Assembly (NCBI GenBank): GCA_023387235.1
Contig: JAEWIJ010000148.1
Span: 1-48,970 of the forward strand
Reading direction: 5' to 3'
DNA from: Pseudomonadota bacterium
GTDB lineage: Bacteria > Pseudomonadota > Alphaproteobacteria > Rhizobiales > Hyphomicrobiaceae
DNA length: 48,970 bases
This document shows positions 15,887 to 24,239 of this stretch, in pieces. A program made the position numbers and the translations under genes. Positions within the stretch are counted from its first letter, which is position 1. Each line of letters begins with the position of its first letter. Below the pieces are notes generated by a model. The model was not told the DNA's origin, did not search any database, and was given only the letters and a program-made list of their open reading frames with translations.

Positions 15887-18604
15887 CTAACCGCCGCTCG
15901 CGGCTGCGCCACCTGTGTTCGGCGCCGGCGGACGCGCAAAGACGAGTTTTTGGTAGGCGAGGCCGATGCCGATCAGGACGGCGCCGAGCGTGATGAACGA
16001 GAGCGCGCGCCAAAGCCCCGTCAGCTCGGAAAGGTCGAACAGGAAGACCTTGACCACCGCGAGCAGCACGAGAAGCGCCGACGCAAACCGTGCAACCCCC
16101 ACGCCGCGCCATATCCCATAGGCCAGATAGACGATCCCGAGCAGCAGCCAGCCGGCCGAGTAGGCCCAGTGCTCGGCGCCGCCCGTCGAGCGGAAGAGGC
16201 CGATGCGCGGCCCTTGGAAGACGTGGCGGATCTCCAGCGTCACGTAGAAGAAGACGAGGATGCCGGCGAGTATGAAGAGGCTGGTCACGTACCAGTTGGG
16301 ACGCAGGCCCCGCGACGTCCGCGCGAGGAAAGCCGCTGCAAGTCCGGGAAGCAGGTAGGCGAGCAGCAGCGAGCTGAGGATCGCGACGCCACGGACTTCA
16401 TTGCCGTCGCTGCTGAAGAGCGGGTTCTCGAAGAGCAGCAGTCCGAATACGCCGAACAGGATCGCGATCGTGCCGAGTGCGATCGAGGCCCAGCGGAAGA
16501 CGGCATTGCCGCGGGCGAGATCGAGCCGCATGAGCACGTAGGCCATCAGGATCGCCATCAGGACGTGCAGGCCCTGCTCTATGTGGCTCGATGTCGGAGC
16601 TAGAGGATCGCCACCGTTCAGGGCATGGCGGATCTGGAAGAACAGCAGCAGTGCCGTGAAAAGCACCGCGAGTGCGTCCGCGAGGCGCTGCGCGAGGTCC
16701 ACGGCGCGTAATTCGAGAATGCGCCCGGCGAGCGCGAAGGCGACGGCCGGAATGCCGTAACCAATAAGGAGCCAGTTGAGGATCGGCAGGCGCCCGACGT
16801 CGGGGCCCATGATCACCGGATCCCAGACCATGCGCCCGAGCACAACGAGGCCGATGGCGGCCACCGCGGGCCTCAGCAGCGGGATATCGCGGAGCGTCGA
16901 GACGTAGGCCGTGCCGAGCGCCATGAGGGCGAAGGCGACGGTCATATACCCGCGCGACAGGAAGGCAACGAGCGCGAAGCTCAGGGCGGCAATGGCGGCG
17001 GCGGCGAAGGCGCCGGTCCCGAGGCGGATACCGGGGAGCGGCACGATCAGCTCGCGCGCGAGGAAGCGCTCGGCGACCCACACGAAGCCGCCGGCGAGGA
17101 CGACGCCGAAGAGTGCAAAGGGGATCGACGTATCGAACTGCGTGATGCGGAGGTAGGCGAGAACGAGTGCCAGGACCGGCGGCACGGTGGCGCCGAGGGC
17201 GTAAAGACCCGAGACGGGCGCACTGAGCGTCGGACCGCGCCATAGGCGGTAGCCGGCGACGGCCGCAGTTCCCGTGGCGAGGATCGCGAGCATCGTGAGA
17301 TAGGCCGAGACGTTCTCGGGCAAGCGCAGAACCTGTGCCGCGAACGGGGCGAGCAGGCTCGCGTCGGGCACTTCCTTGAGGCCGGGCCAGAAGGCGGCCA
17401 CGGCGACGACGGGCAGGCCGGCGAGCGCGGCGCCCGCCGCTGCCGGCGGGCTCAGCCATCCGGTCGCGGCGAGCAGGCCGGCGGCGGCAGCTGCGAACGG
17501 CACCCAGCCCACGGCCTCGAAACGGCTGTCGGAGAGCATGGCGACGGCGAGCGCGGCCATGGCGAGCAGTGCGCCGGTCGCCACCTGATCGACCTCGGCC
17601 TCCTCGTCCTTCATGCCGAGATGCGGCTCGATCGCCATGAAAACGGCGGCCAGCGCGAGTTGCAGGAGCACGTGCGCAAAGCCGGCGCGCGCCCATTCGT
17701 AGCTGCCGGCCGCCGCCTGATCGAGGTACGGCAGGCCCCAGAGGAATGCACCGCCAACCGCGAAAGCCGCGAGCCACAGCCAGCGCCGCAAGCGCGCGAG
17801 GCCATGCGCGGAAGCTGCGACAACGGCGAGATAGAGGACGACCGGCCATGGGCTCGGCTTGTCCGAGGCGACGAGCAGCGGTCCGGCATAGGCACCCGCG
17901 AGCCCGAGGCCGGCCAGCATGGGTCCGTGGAGTGCAGCGGCGAACATGGTCGCGACGCCGATCGCGCCGAGCAGCAGGAAGGCAAAGGCGGGGCCGATGA
18001 AGCCATAGAGGGCGTGCGCGGCGTAGACCGTGCCGAAAGCCGTCACGGTGCCGGCCGCCGTCAGGATGCTCGGGATGTGCGCCGCCTCGAGCCCCGGGAC
18101 TACGATGCCTTGGGAGCCGCGCCGCAGCCACTCGCCGGCACCGACCAGGGCAAGCGCGAGGAGCCCGCCAAAGAAGATGCGGGCGCCCGGTCCGAAAATG
18201 CCCTGCTCGATGGAATAGCGCACCATGAGGATGCCGCCGAGCGCGAGAGCGAGGCCGCCGACCCAGACGGCCCAACGCGTGCCGAGGCGTTCTTCGAGCG
18301 ATTTGCGCGGCTTGGCGGGCTCGGGCGCGCCCGGCTGCACCGGCGGTGTTGCATCAGCCTCGCCCGGCTCTTCAGGCGGGCCTTCTCCGACCGGCGGGAC
18401 GGAGGCCTCGGCAGGCGGCGGCAGGGCGATGGGGGTTGGCATCTCCCCGGCCGGAGCCTGGCCGGCGTCGGGCGGAGGGCCCCCTCTCAGTGCCGCAATC
18501 TGGGCCTCGCTGGCCGCCAGACGATCCTCGAGGCTCTTGAAGCGCTTCCGGAACTGGACGAAGAGCCAGAGAAGCAGCGCGAGCAGGATGATTTCGAAGT
18601 CCAT
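15887..18604 (-). CDS. DUF2339 multi-pass membrane protein
   Basis: 905 residues, almost entirely hydrophobic after residue 110, with more than twenty likely membrane segments. It matches the DUF2339 family, whose function is unknown. Order: a short N-terminal membrane segment (about 3-17), a short helical stretch (LEDRLAASEAQIAALRG, 25-41), a Pro/Ala/Glu-rich linker (43-100), the conserved entry SLEERLGTRWAVWVGGLALA near 101-120, then the membrane core. C-terminal features include FNPLFS-like LFENPLFSSDGNEVRG and, near 820-850, LSELTGLWRALSFITLGAVL, both characteristic of the family. The ATG at 18604 is the only sensible start. It is convergent with the Flp pilin gene and divergent from a methyltransferase gene; neither neighbour explains it. 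Confidence 0.85.
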   Translation of the reverse strand: MDFEIILLALLLWLFVQFRKRFKSLEDRLAASEAQIAALRGGPPPDAGQAPAGEMPTPIALPPPAEASVPPVGEGPPEEPGEADATPPVQPGAPEPAKPRKSLEERLGTRWAVWVGGLALALGGILMVRYSIEQGIFGPGARIFFGGLLALALVGAGEWLRRGSQGIVVPGLEAAHIPSILTAAGTVTAFGTVYAAHALYGFIGPAFAFLLLGAIGVATMFAAALHGPMLAGLGLAGAYAGPLLVASDKPSPWPVVLYLAVVAASAHGLARLRRWLWLAAFAVGGAFLWGLPYLDQAAAGSYEWARAGFAHVLLQLALAAVFMAIEPHLGMKDEEAEVDQVATGALLAMAALAVAMLSDSRFEAVGWVPFAAAAAGLLAATGWLSPPAAAGAALAGLPVVAVAAFWPGLKEVPDASLLAPFAAQVLRLPENVSAYLTMLAILATGTAAVAGYRLWRGPTLSAPVSGLYALGATVPPVLALVLAYLRITQFDTSIPFALFGVVLAGGFVWVAERFLARELIVPLPGIRLGTGAFAAAAIAALSFALVAFLSRGYMTVAFALMALGTAYVSTLRDIPLLRPAVAAIGLVVLGRMVWDPVIMGPDVGRLPILNWLLIGYGIPAVAFALAGRILELRAVDLAQRLADALAVLFTALLLFFQIRHALNGGDPLAPTSSHIEQGLHVLMAILMAYVLMRLDLARGNAVFRWASIALGTIAILFGVFGLLLFENPLFSSDGNEVRGVAILSSLLLAYLLPGLAAAFLARTSRGLRPNWYVTSLFILAGILVFFYVTLEIRHVFQGPRIGLFRSTGGAEHWAYSAGWLLLGIVYLAYGIWRGVGVARFASALLVLLAVVKVFLFDLSELTGLWRALSFITLGAVLIGIGLAYQKLVFARPPAPNTGGAAASGG

Positions 18605-18758
18605 GGCCTTGCGGGTCCGGGAGGCGAGCGGGCACGAGTTGCAGAAGGAAGGAAAGATTATGGCGAATCAACAGGCTTAGCGGCGGAGTCTCAGGCGGGA
18701 TGTCTAAATCATTCCTTGCCGGTGCTCCGTCACCCCCGCAATGGCGCGCTCGGATGTC

Positions 18759-18764
18759 TATACT
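18759..18764 (+). promoter_or_regulatory. Possible -10 element upstream of the methyltransferase gene
   Basis: TATACT lies 34 nt before the ATG of the methyltransferase gene in the 193-bp divergent gap (18605-18797). It resembles a sigma-70 -10 hexamer, but the sequence 17 nt upstream (CCGCAA) is a poor -35, so this is a weak suggestion only. Confidence 0.2.
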
Positions 18765-18797
18765 GCGGCGAACACCCAGCGGGAATAACTCCACGGC

Positions 18798-19709
18798 ATG
18801 ACCTCGCAGCCGAACATCTTCGACCGGGCTTTGCTGAGCCGCCGCCGGACGCGGGCGGCCCCGTTCGCGCCGGCCCATGATTTTCTCCTACGGCACGTGA
18901 GCGAGGATATCTCCGATCGTCTCTCGCTCATTGCCCGCAATTTCCCCGTGGGCTTAAACCTCGGCGCCCATACGGGAGCGCTCAGCCGAAGCCTGCGCCA
19001 GCTCGGGTCCATCGGTCAGATCATCGACGCGGACACCAGTGGCGCCATGGTGGCGCAGTGCGATGGCCCCCTGCTCGCGGCCGACGAGGAATTCCTGCCT
19101 TTCGGCCCCGGCACGCTCGACCTCGTGGTGAGCGGCCTCACCCTCCAGTTCGCCAATGACCTGCCGGGCGTACTGCTGCAGGTGCGCCAGGCCCTCAAGG
19201 GGGACGGGTTGTTTCTCGCGGCCCTGCTCGGTGCGGGATCGCTCGCGGAGCTGCGCGAGGCCTTCATTGTCGCCGAGACCGAGCTTCACGGCGGTGCCAC
19301 GCCGCGCGTCGCGCCCTTTGCCGATGTCCGCACGCTCGGCGGCCTCCTGCAGCGGGCGGGCTTCGCGCTGCCGGTCGCCGACGTCGATACGCTGACCGTG
19401 ACATACGCCCACCCGTTCGCCCTCATGCAGGAGCTCAAGGCCATGGGCGCGAGCAACGCCCTCGCCGAGCGCTCCCGGCAGCCGATGACGCGGCGCCTCC
19501 TCGCGCGAGCGGCCGAAGTCTATGCGGAGCGGTTCGGGACGGCGGACGGGCGCGTGCCGGCCACGTTCGAGATTGTGACCCTGACCGGCTGGGCGCCCGA
19601 TCCCTCGCAGCCGAAGCCGCTGCGCCCCGGCTCGGCGCGGACGCGGCTCGCCGATGCCCTGGGCGTGCCCGAAGGCGCGCCGGGACAGCCGAAGAAAGAG
19701 ATTCCTTGA
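18798..19709 (+). CDS. SAM-dependent methyltransferase, NDUFAF5/BioC-like
   Basis: 303 residues of class I methyltransferase fold. The N-terminus MTSQPNIFDRALLSRRRTRA is typical of the alphaproteobacterial relatives of mitochondrial complex I assembly factor NDUFAF5. Motif I is LNLGAHTG at 53-60 (the usual LDLGxGxG with changes at the second Gly region), the acidic residues after strand 2 are in IIDAD (75-79), and motif II/III is LPFGPGTLDLVVSG at 100-113. The C-terminal part has the HP-FALMQELKAMGASNAL block seen in the family. NDUFAF5 is reported to hydroxylate an Arg of a complex I subunit; whether bacterial relatives do so is unproven. The ATG at 18798 stands alone downstream of a divergent gap. 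Confidence 0.82.
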   Translation: MTSQPNIFDRALLSRRRTRAAPFAPAHDFLLRHVSEDISDRLSLIARNFPVGLNLGAHTGALSRSLRQLGSIGQIIDADTSGAMVAQCDGPLLAADEEFLPFGPGTLDLVVSGLTLQFANDLPGVLLQVRQALKGDGLFLAALLGAGSLAELREAFIVAETELHGGATPRVAPFADVRTLGGLLQRAGFALPVADVDTLTVTYAHPFALMQELKAMGASNALAERSRQPMTRRLLARAAEVYAERFGTADGRVPATFEIVTLTGWAPDPSQPKPLRPGSARTRLADALGVPEGAPGQPKKEIP

Positions 19710-19858
19710 GTATCAACGGTGCCACACCTTAGCCTGTACATCGCCGCAATCGCGCCGTGCGCCGACCCCGAATCGCGGTGCCTTTAGGAAACCGTTAGGA
19801 GCGAATCGGCTCAGTTGCGTCGACGCCCACAAGGCGTTCAGTCCACGGGGAGACGACC

Positions 19859-20593
19859 ATGTTGATGACTACGCTCGATGGTATCGAGTTTGCGAGCGCC
19901 TATCCCGATCTCCTCGGAAAGCGCGTACTGATCACCGGCATCGACAATGCGCAGGGCATCGATATTGCGCGCGCGTTCGCCGAGCAGCGCACGCGCCTTG
20001 TTCTCCACGTGAACGAAATGACGCCCGAGATGGAAGTGCTCGGCGAGATCGTTTCGCAGGGCGCGCTCGACGTGCGTCTCTTCGATGGGCCGATCGGCGC
20101 GACGGACGCGGCCGTGAAGCTCGCGCGCCAGGCCGTGCAGGCCTTCGGCGGGGTCGACATCGTCATCAACCTCGCGACCGTGCCGGCGCCGAAGGGTGGC
20201 GCCGCCGCGCGCGAGAGCGATGTCGAGGAAGCCGTGAGCGAGACGCTGGCCGCCGCGTGCCTCATCACCAAGATCGCGACGAACCGGATGCGTCTCACGA
20301 TGACCGAGGGCCTCGTGCTGACGATCGTGCGCCTGCCGAGGAAGCCGACATCGGCGCATCGCGTCGTCGGCGCGCTCGCGCGATCGGCGCTCGCCAACCT
20401 GACGCGCAACGAAGCACAGGAGTGGGCGCCGCACGGCATTCAGATCAACGCCGTTGCGCCGGCAGCCATGAGCACTATGGCGCCGTACGGCGGGCTTTCG
20501 GGCGAGCCGGACATGGCGAGCCTCGCGCTGCATCTGGCGAGCGAGCAGGGCCGCGAGCTCACCGGCCTCATGTTCGAGTGCTACAGCGCGTGA
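19859..20593 (+). CDS. SDR-family protein with degenerate active site (possible pseudoenzyme)
   Basis: 244 residues with an overall short-chain dehydrogenase fold: LLGKRVLITGID near 18-29, GGVDIVINLAT at 97-107 and APHGIQINAVAPAAMST at 190-206. Catalytic elements are lost. The cofactor motif TGxxxGxG reads TGIDNAQG (26-33) with Ala in place of the middle Gly; the NNAG motif reads INLA; the Ser strand reads TIVRLP; and aligned on LTRNEAQE, the YxxxK positions are Gly171 and Arg175. I infer a non-catalytic or differently acting SDR. RBS GGGGAG lies 8 nt before the ATG; an ATG at 19865 is an alternative. It converges with mtnA with only 4 bp between stops. Confidence 0.8.
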   Translation: MLMTTLDGIEFASAYPDLLGKRVLITGIDNAQGIDIARAFAEQRTRLVLHVNEMTPEMEVLGEIVSQGALDVRLFDGPIGATDAAVKLARQAVQAFGGVDIVINLATVPAPKGGAAARESDVEEAVSETLAAACLITKIATNRMRLTMTEGLVLTIVRLPRKPTSAHRVVGALARSALANLTRNEAQEWAPHGIQINAVAPAAMSTMAPYGGLSGEPDMASLALHLASEQGRELTGLMFECYSA

Positions 20594-20597
20594 GATT

Positions 20598-21698
20598 TTA
20601 GCCTGCGACCACACACTCGGGAAACGCGCGGGCGATCGCATCGCGCGTTGCGGCGATCACGCCACGCTCGGTGACGAGGCCGCTGACGAGACGCGCCGGC
20701 GTCACGTCGAAGGCGTAGTTCGCCACATCGGATGTCTCGGGCACGAGGCGGACACGCGTGACGCGGCCGTCGTCGCTCGCGCCGCTGATCCACGCAACTT
20801 CATCGCCGCCGCGCTCCTCGATGGGGATTTCCTTGATGCCATCCATCATCGTGAAGTCGATGGTGGATGACGGCAGGGCGACATAGAACGGCACGCCGTT
20901 GTCACGCGCCGCGAGCGCCTTGAGGTACGTGCCGATCTTGTTGCAGACGTCGCCGCGCGCCGTCGTGCGATCGCTGCCGACGATGACCATGTCGACATGA
21001 TCGTGCTGCATGAGATGCCCACCGGCATTGTCGACGATGACCGTGTGCGGCACGCCGTGGCGGCCGAGTTCCCAGGCCGTGAGCGCGGCGCCCTGATTGC
21101 GGGGGCGCGTTTCGTCCACCCACACATGAAGCGGGATGCCGGCATCGTGCGCCATGTAGATCGGCGCGGTGGCGGTGCCGCGATCGACCGTCGCGAGCCA
21201 TCCGGCATTGCAGTGCGTGAGAATGTGGACGGGCATCCCGGCTTTCAGGCGCGCGACGCGACTGATGAGATCGAAGCCGAACTTGCCGATGGCCGTGTTC
21301 GTCTCGACATCCTCGTCGGCCATGCGCGCGGACTCCGCATACGCCGCGACGGCACGCGCCGGCTCGGCACGCTGCATGATGACGCGACGCACGCGATCGA
21401 GCGCCCAGCGCAGGTTCACGGCCGTCGGTCGCGTCGCCGCGAGCACGTCGCACGCGTGTGTAAGATGCACGTCAGACGGATCGGCGCGCATGGCGAGCGC
21501 GAGACCGTAGGCGGCGGTCACGCCGATGAGCGGCGCGCCGCGCACCTGCATGTCGCGGATGGCGCGCGCGACATCATCGAGCGACGTGAGCCGCACGATC
21601 TCGAAGGCGTGCGGTAGCCGCGTCTGGTCGATGATGTCGACGGACCAGCCATCCTTGCCGAGCCAGATGGTCCGAAAGGGTTTGCCGTCGACGTTCAT
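20598..21698 (-). CDS. mtnA: S-methyl-5-thioribose-1-phosphate isomerase
   Basis: 366 residues, full length for MtnA of the eIF2B-like isomerase family, which converts 5-methylthioribose 1-phosphate to 5-methylthioribulose 1-phosphate in the methionine salvage pathway or related shunts. Diagnostic motifs are MQVRGAPLIGVTAAYG at 50-65, the catalytic Cys163 in THCNAG and the catalytic Asp243 in GSDRTTARGDVCNKIGTY (241-258), plus VWVDETRPRNQGA at 192-204. The C-terminal NYAFDVTPARLVSGLVTERG-type segment is intact. No other salvage gene (mtnP, mtnK, mtnB-D) is near, so the rest of the pathway must be elsewhere or replaced by a shunt. It is divergent (70 bp) from the second SDR gene. Confidence 0.94.
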   Translation of the reverse strand: MNVDGKPFRTIWLGKDGWSVDIIDQTRLPHAFEIVRLTSLDDVARAIRDMQVRGAPLIGVTAAYGLALAMRADPSDVHLTHACDVLAATRPTAVNLRWALDRVRRVIMQRAEPARAVAAYAESARMADEDVETNTAIGKFGFDLISRVARLKAGMPVHILTHCNAGWLATVDRGTATAPIYMAHDAGIPLHVWVDETRPRNQGAALTAWELGRHGVPHTVIVDNAGGHLMQHDHVDMVIVGSDRTTARGDVCNKIGTYLKALAARDNGVPFYVALPSSTIDFTMMDGIKEIPIEERGGDEVAWISGASDDGRVTRVRLVPETSDVANYAFDVTPARLVSGLVTERGVIAATRDAIARAFPECVVAG

Positions 21699-21768
21699 GC
21701 GGGTTCTTTCCGATCGAGCGCCCGAGGGCCTATGCTAGCCCATTCCGAACGCGTTAGGAGCCTCGCCC

Positions 21769-22509
21769 ATGGCCAGCAAACCTGCCCAAAAGCCTGTGTG
21801 CCTCGTCGTCGGCGCCGGTGATGCGCTCGGCGGCGCCATTGCCCGGCGCTTTGCCCGCGAGGGCTATCATACCTGCGTCGCACGCCGCACGGCAGACAAG
21901 CTCGCCGATCTCGTCGCTGCCATCGAGAAGGGTGGTGGCACGGCGACCGCCTATGGCTGCGACGCGCGGCGCGAGGAGGAGGTCGTCGCGCTCTTCGAGG
22001 GGATCGAGAACGAGCACGGTCCCATTGAGGTGCTGGCGCACAACATCGGCGGCAACGTGCGCGAATCGATCCTCGACGCGTCGGCGCAGAAGTTCTTCAA
22101 GACCTGGGAAATGGCGTGCATGGCCGGCTTCCTCACGGGTCGGGAAGCGGCGCGCCGCATGGTGCCGCGCGGCCGGGGCACGATCCTCTTCACGGGCGCG
22201 ACGGCGTCGCTGCGCGGCGGTATCGGCTTTGCGGGCTTTGCGGCCGGCAAGGCAGGGCTTCGGATGGTCGCGCAGAGCATGGCGCGCGAGCTCGGCCCGA
22301 AGGGCATTCATGTCGCGCATGTCGTGATCGATGGCGGGATCGATACCGCCTTCATCCGCGAGAATTTCCCGCAGCGGTACGCGCTAAAGGAGCGGGACGG
22401 CATTCTCAATCCAGACCACATCGCGGAGAACTACTGGATGCTGCACAAGCAGCCGCGCGATGCGTGGTCCTTCGAGATCGACGTGAGGCCGTGGATCGAG
22501 AGCTGGTAA
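21769..22509 (+). CDS. SDR-family oxidoreductase-like protein lacking the catalytic Tyr
   Basis: 246 residues with a classical SDR layout: cofactor motif GAGDALGGAIA at 15-25, Asp65 in YGCDAR after strand 3, HNIGGN at 91-96 in place of NNAG, and GPKGIHVAHVVIDGGID near 176-192. The active site is altered: the strand that normally ends in the catalytic Ser reads ILFTGATAS (139-147), and the YxxxK motif reads FAAGK at 157-161, so Lys161 is kept but Tyr is Phe. RBS GGAG is 8 nt before ATG 21769. NAD(P) binding looks possible, while classical proton-relay chemistry does not. It is divergent from mtnA and ends 6 bp before the stop of the popZ-like gene on the opposite strand. Confidence 0.82.
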   Translation: MASKPAQKPVCLVVGAGDALGGAIARRFAREGYHTCVARRTADKLADLVAAIEKGGGTATAYGCDARREEEVVALFEGIENEHGPIEVLAHNIGGNVRESILDASAQKFFKTWEMACMAGFLTGREAARRMVPRGRGTILFTGATASLRGGIGFAGFAAGKAGLRMVAQSMARELGPKGIHVAHVVIDGGIDTAFIRENFPQRYALKERDGILNPDHIAENYWMLHKQPRDAWSFEIDVRPWIESW

Positions 22510-22515
22510 GGCCGC

Positions 22516-23868
22516 TCAGTCCTTCTTGCCATCCTTGGCGAGGACGCCGCGCAGCGCCTCGATCTCGGCCTTGAGCGCGGGCTCGATGAGGCGCGGCATG
22601 TTCTTCTCGAGCCATTCGCGCAGCAACGGCCGCAGAAGCTCGACGACGGTCTCGTCCATGGTCTTTGGAACGGCAGGCCCCGCCGATGTTGCGGCCGGAG
22701 CGGGCTGGGGCGGCGTCTCGGGTTTCTGAGCGGCGGGCGCGGGGGCAGCGGGCTTCGGCGCTTGCGCCTGAACCGGAGCCGGAACTGGGGCCGGCGTCGC
22801 GGCAACCGGCTTCGGTGCTGGTGTCGGCGCTGCTGCTGCGGGTTTCTGGTCGGGAGCTGCAGCCGGCGCCGCAGCGGGCGGCGGGACGGGCGAAGGCAGA
22901 GGCCCGACTGTCGCGGGCTTCTTCGCCTCGGCCAAAGGCGCGGCCTTCATCTCGACCTTCAGCTCGGGCGCGGCTTTCGCGGCGCCATCGGGCTTGGGCA
23001 TATCGGCGGGCTTGGCCGGCACAGGCTCCGGCGTCTTGGCGGCGGGCGCGAGGCTCGGATGCGCGCTCGGCGGCACGACATTGGCGATCAGGCGCCGCAG
23101 GGCGTCCGCGCCGGGCACTTCCGGCAGCGGCTCGGATGCGGCGGCGGTCCGTGTGGGCTCACCGAGGAGCGGGCCAGCCAGCGGAGGCCCGAGCACGGGC
23201 CGCTCGGCGGGTGCGCCCGGCGCCGGTGGTCCGACCGTGAGCGTCGGCTGGGATCCGGCATCCTCCCGCTTGCCCGGCACGACGCTGCCGAGATCGCCGA
23301 GGCGCGGGGTGGGCGGGCCGATCAGGGCCGATGGCGGCGTTGCAGGTTCTTGGGTTGTCTTCGCCGGCTCCGGGGCCTCGGCCTTGGCGGCAGGCGCGGC
23401 GGGCTGAGGATCGGCCACCGGTAAGGCAGGCGATTTCGCTGCGATATCCTTTGCCGGCGCGGGGGCGGGCTGGTCCTTGGCCGGCTCCCCTGCATTGGGC
23501 TTCGGGAACAGCCACTCCGGGGCCGCGGGCGAGGCCGGACCCGATGAGGATGCCCCCCCGGCGGGCTTGGGTGCGGGCTTTGCCGCCGGTGTCGCGCGGG
23601 GCGTCTCGGCGAGCAGCTCGTCCAGGCTGACAGGCTCCGGCCCGATGACCGGCGCGGGCGCCGACGCGCCTTCGGACGGCTTCTTCTCTGCCGGCAATTT
23701 CAGCTCGGGCTCGCGAGGCAGCTCGATGGTGCCACCGGTTACGCCGTTCAGCGATGGCCGGGGCGGGCTTGGCGGCATTGCCAAGGTCGGCTCCTGAGCC
23801 ATGATTTTGCGGATAGAAGCGAGGATGTCGCTCATGCTCCGCTCGTCACGCTTCTCAGGATTGGACAT
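22516..23868 (-). CDS. PopZ-like polar organising protein (DUF2497) with extended Pro/Ala-rich linker
   Basis: 450 residues in three parts. An N-terminal helix box MSDILASIRKIMAQEP (12-27) matches the partner-binding helix of Caulobacter PopZ. A disordered linker of about 375 residues is built of Pro, Ala, Lys and Glu. A C-terminal oligomerisation region starts at 404 (MDETVVELLRPLLREWLEKN) and closely resembles the PopZ C-terminus. In Caulobacter PopZ forms the polar microdomain that anchors ParB and cell-cycle regulators; I recall that protein as about 177 residues, so the linker here is unusually long. ATG 23868 follows GGAGG with 8-nt spacing; a GTG five codons upstream is less likely. 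It is divergent from guaB. Confidence 0.85.
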   Translation of the reverse strand: MSNPEKRDERSMSDILASIRKIMAQEPTLAMPPSPPRPSLNGVTGGTIELPREPELKLPAEKKPSEGASAPAPVIGPEPVSLDELLAETPRATPAAKPAPKPAGGASSSGPASPAAPEWLFPKPNAGEPAKDQPAPAPAKDIAAKSPALPVADPQPAAPAAKAEAPEPAKTTQEPATPPSALIGPPTPRLGDLGSVVPGKREDAGSQPTLTVGPPAPGAPAERPVLGPPLAGPLLGEPTRTAAASEPLPEVPGADALRRLIANVVPPSAHPSLAPAAKTPEPVPAKPADMPKPDGAAKAAPELKVEMKAAPLAEAKKPATVGPLPSPVPPPAAAPAAAPDQKPAAAAPTPAPKPVAATPAPVPAPVQAQAPKPAAPAPAAQKPETPPQPAPAATSAGPAVPKTMDETVVELLRPLLREWLEKNMPRLIEPALKAEIEALRGVLAKDGKKD

Positions 23869-24239
23869 CTGCAAACCCTCCACTGCCCGCAGATATGACT
23901 GCCGACGCCCTACAAATCTCGCGAGTCCCCACTGCGAGTCGCCCTCGTGCCCGACGATGTGCCTGACGGTCGAAGGCGCGCTTTGGAATCGGGACGCTAG
24001 GCGGGAATAGTGGCATCAATGGCGCAAGTCACCCCCTGGGCGCACCCCGCCCACAGAGGAAACCGGCCGGTGCCATTTCCCCAGGCGGCCCCTCCTGCTT
24101 TTCCGTGCACTTTCCCTGGACTGTCGCATCTGGTACATGCTGTCCGTCCAACAAGCCAAACCAGTGCGTAGAGAGGTTTTCCGCACCCCGCCAACCGGGG
24201 GCGCGGCAGCAAAGCCCATATCAGACGCAGGAGATGAGC
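23869..24239. promoter_or_regulatory. Divergent leader region between the popZ-like gene and guaB
   Basis: 371 bp without a plausible gene. It must hold promoters for both flanking genes. A small stem-loop CCCCG-CCAAC-CGGGG (24186-24200) lies about 40 nt before the guaB start, and an 11-bp word CGCACCCCGCC occurs twice (24041-24051 and 24182-24192). I see no known riboswitch pattern and no clear -35/-10 pair. The long leader would allow 5' UTR regulation of guaB, but nothing here proves it. Confidence 0.35.

Noticed and set aside
23869..24239. tRNA, small RNA or purine riboswitch upstream of guaB
   Set aside because: No cloverleaf, no conserved purine-aptamer core and no terminator/antiterminator pair could be found by eye. 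Only a short stem-loop is present.
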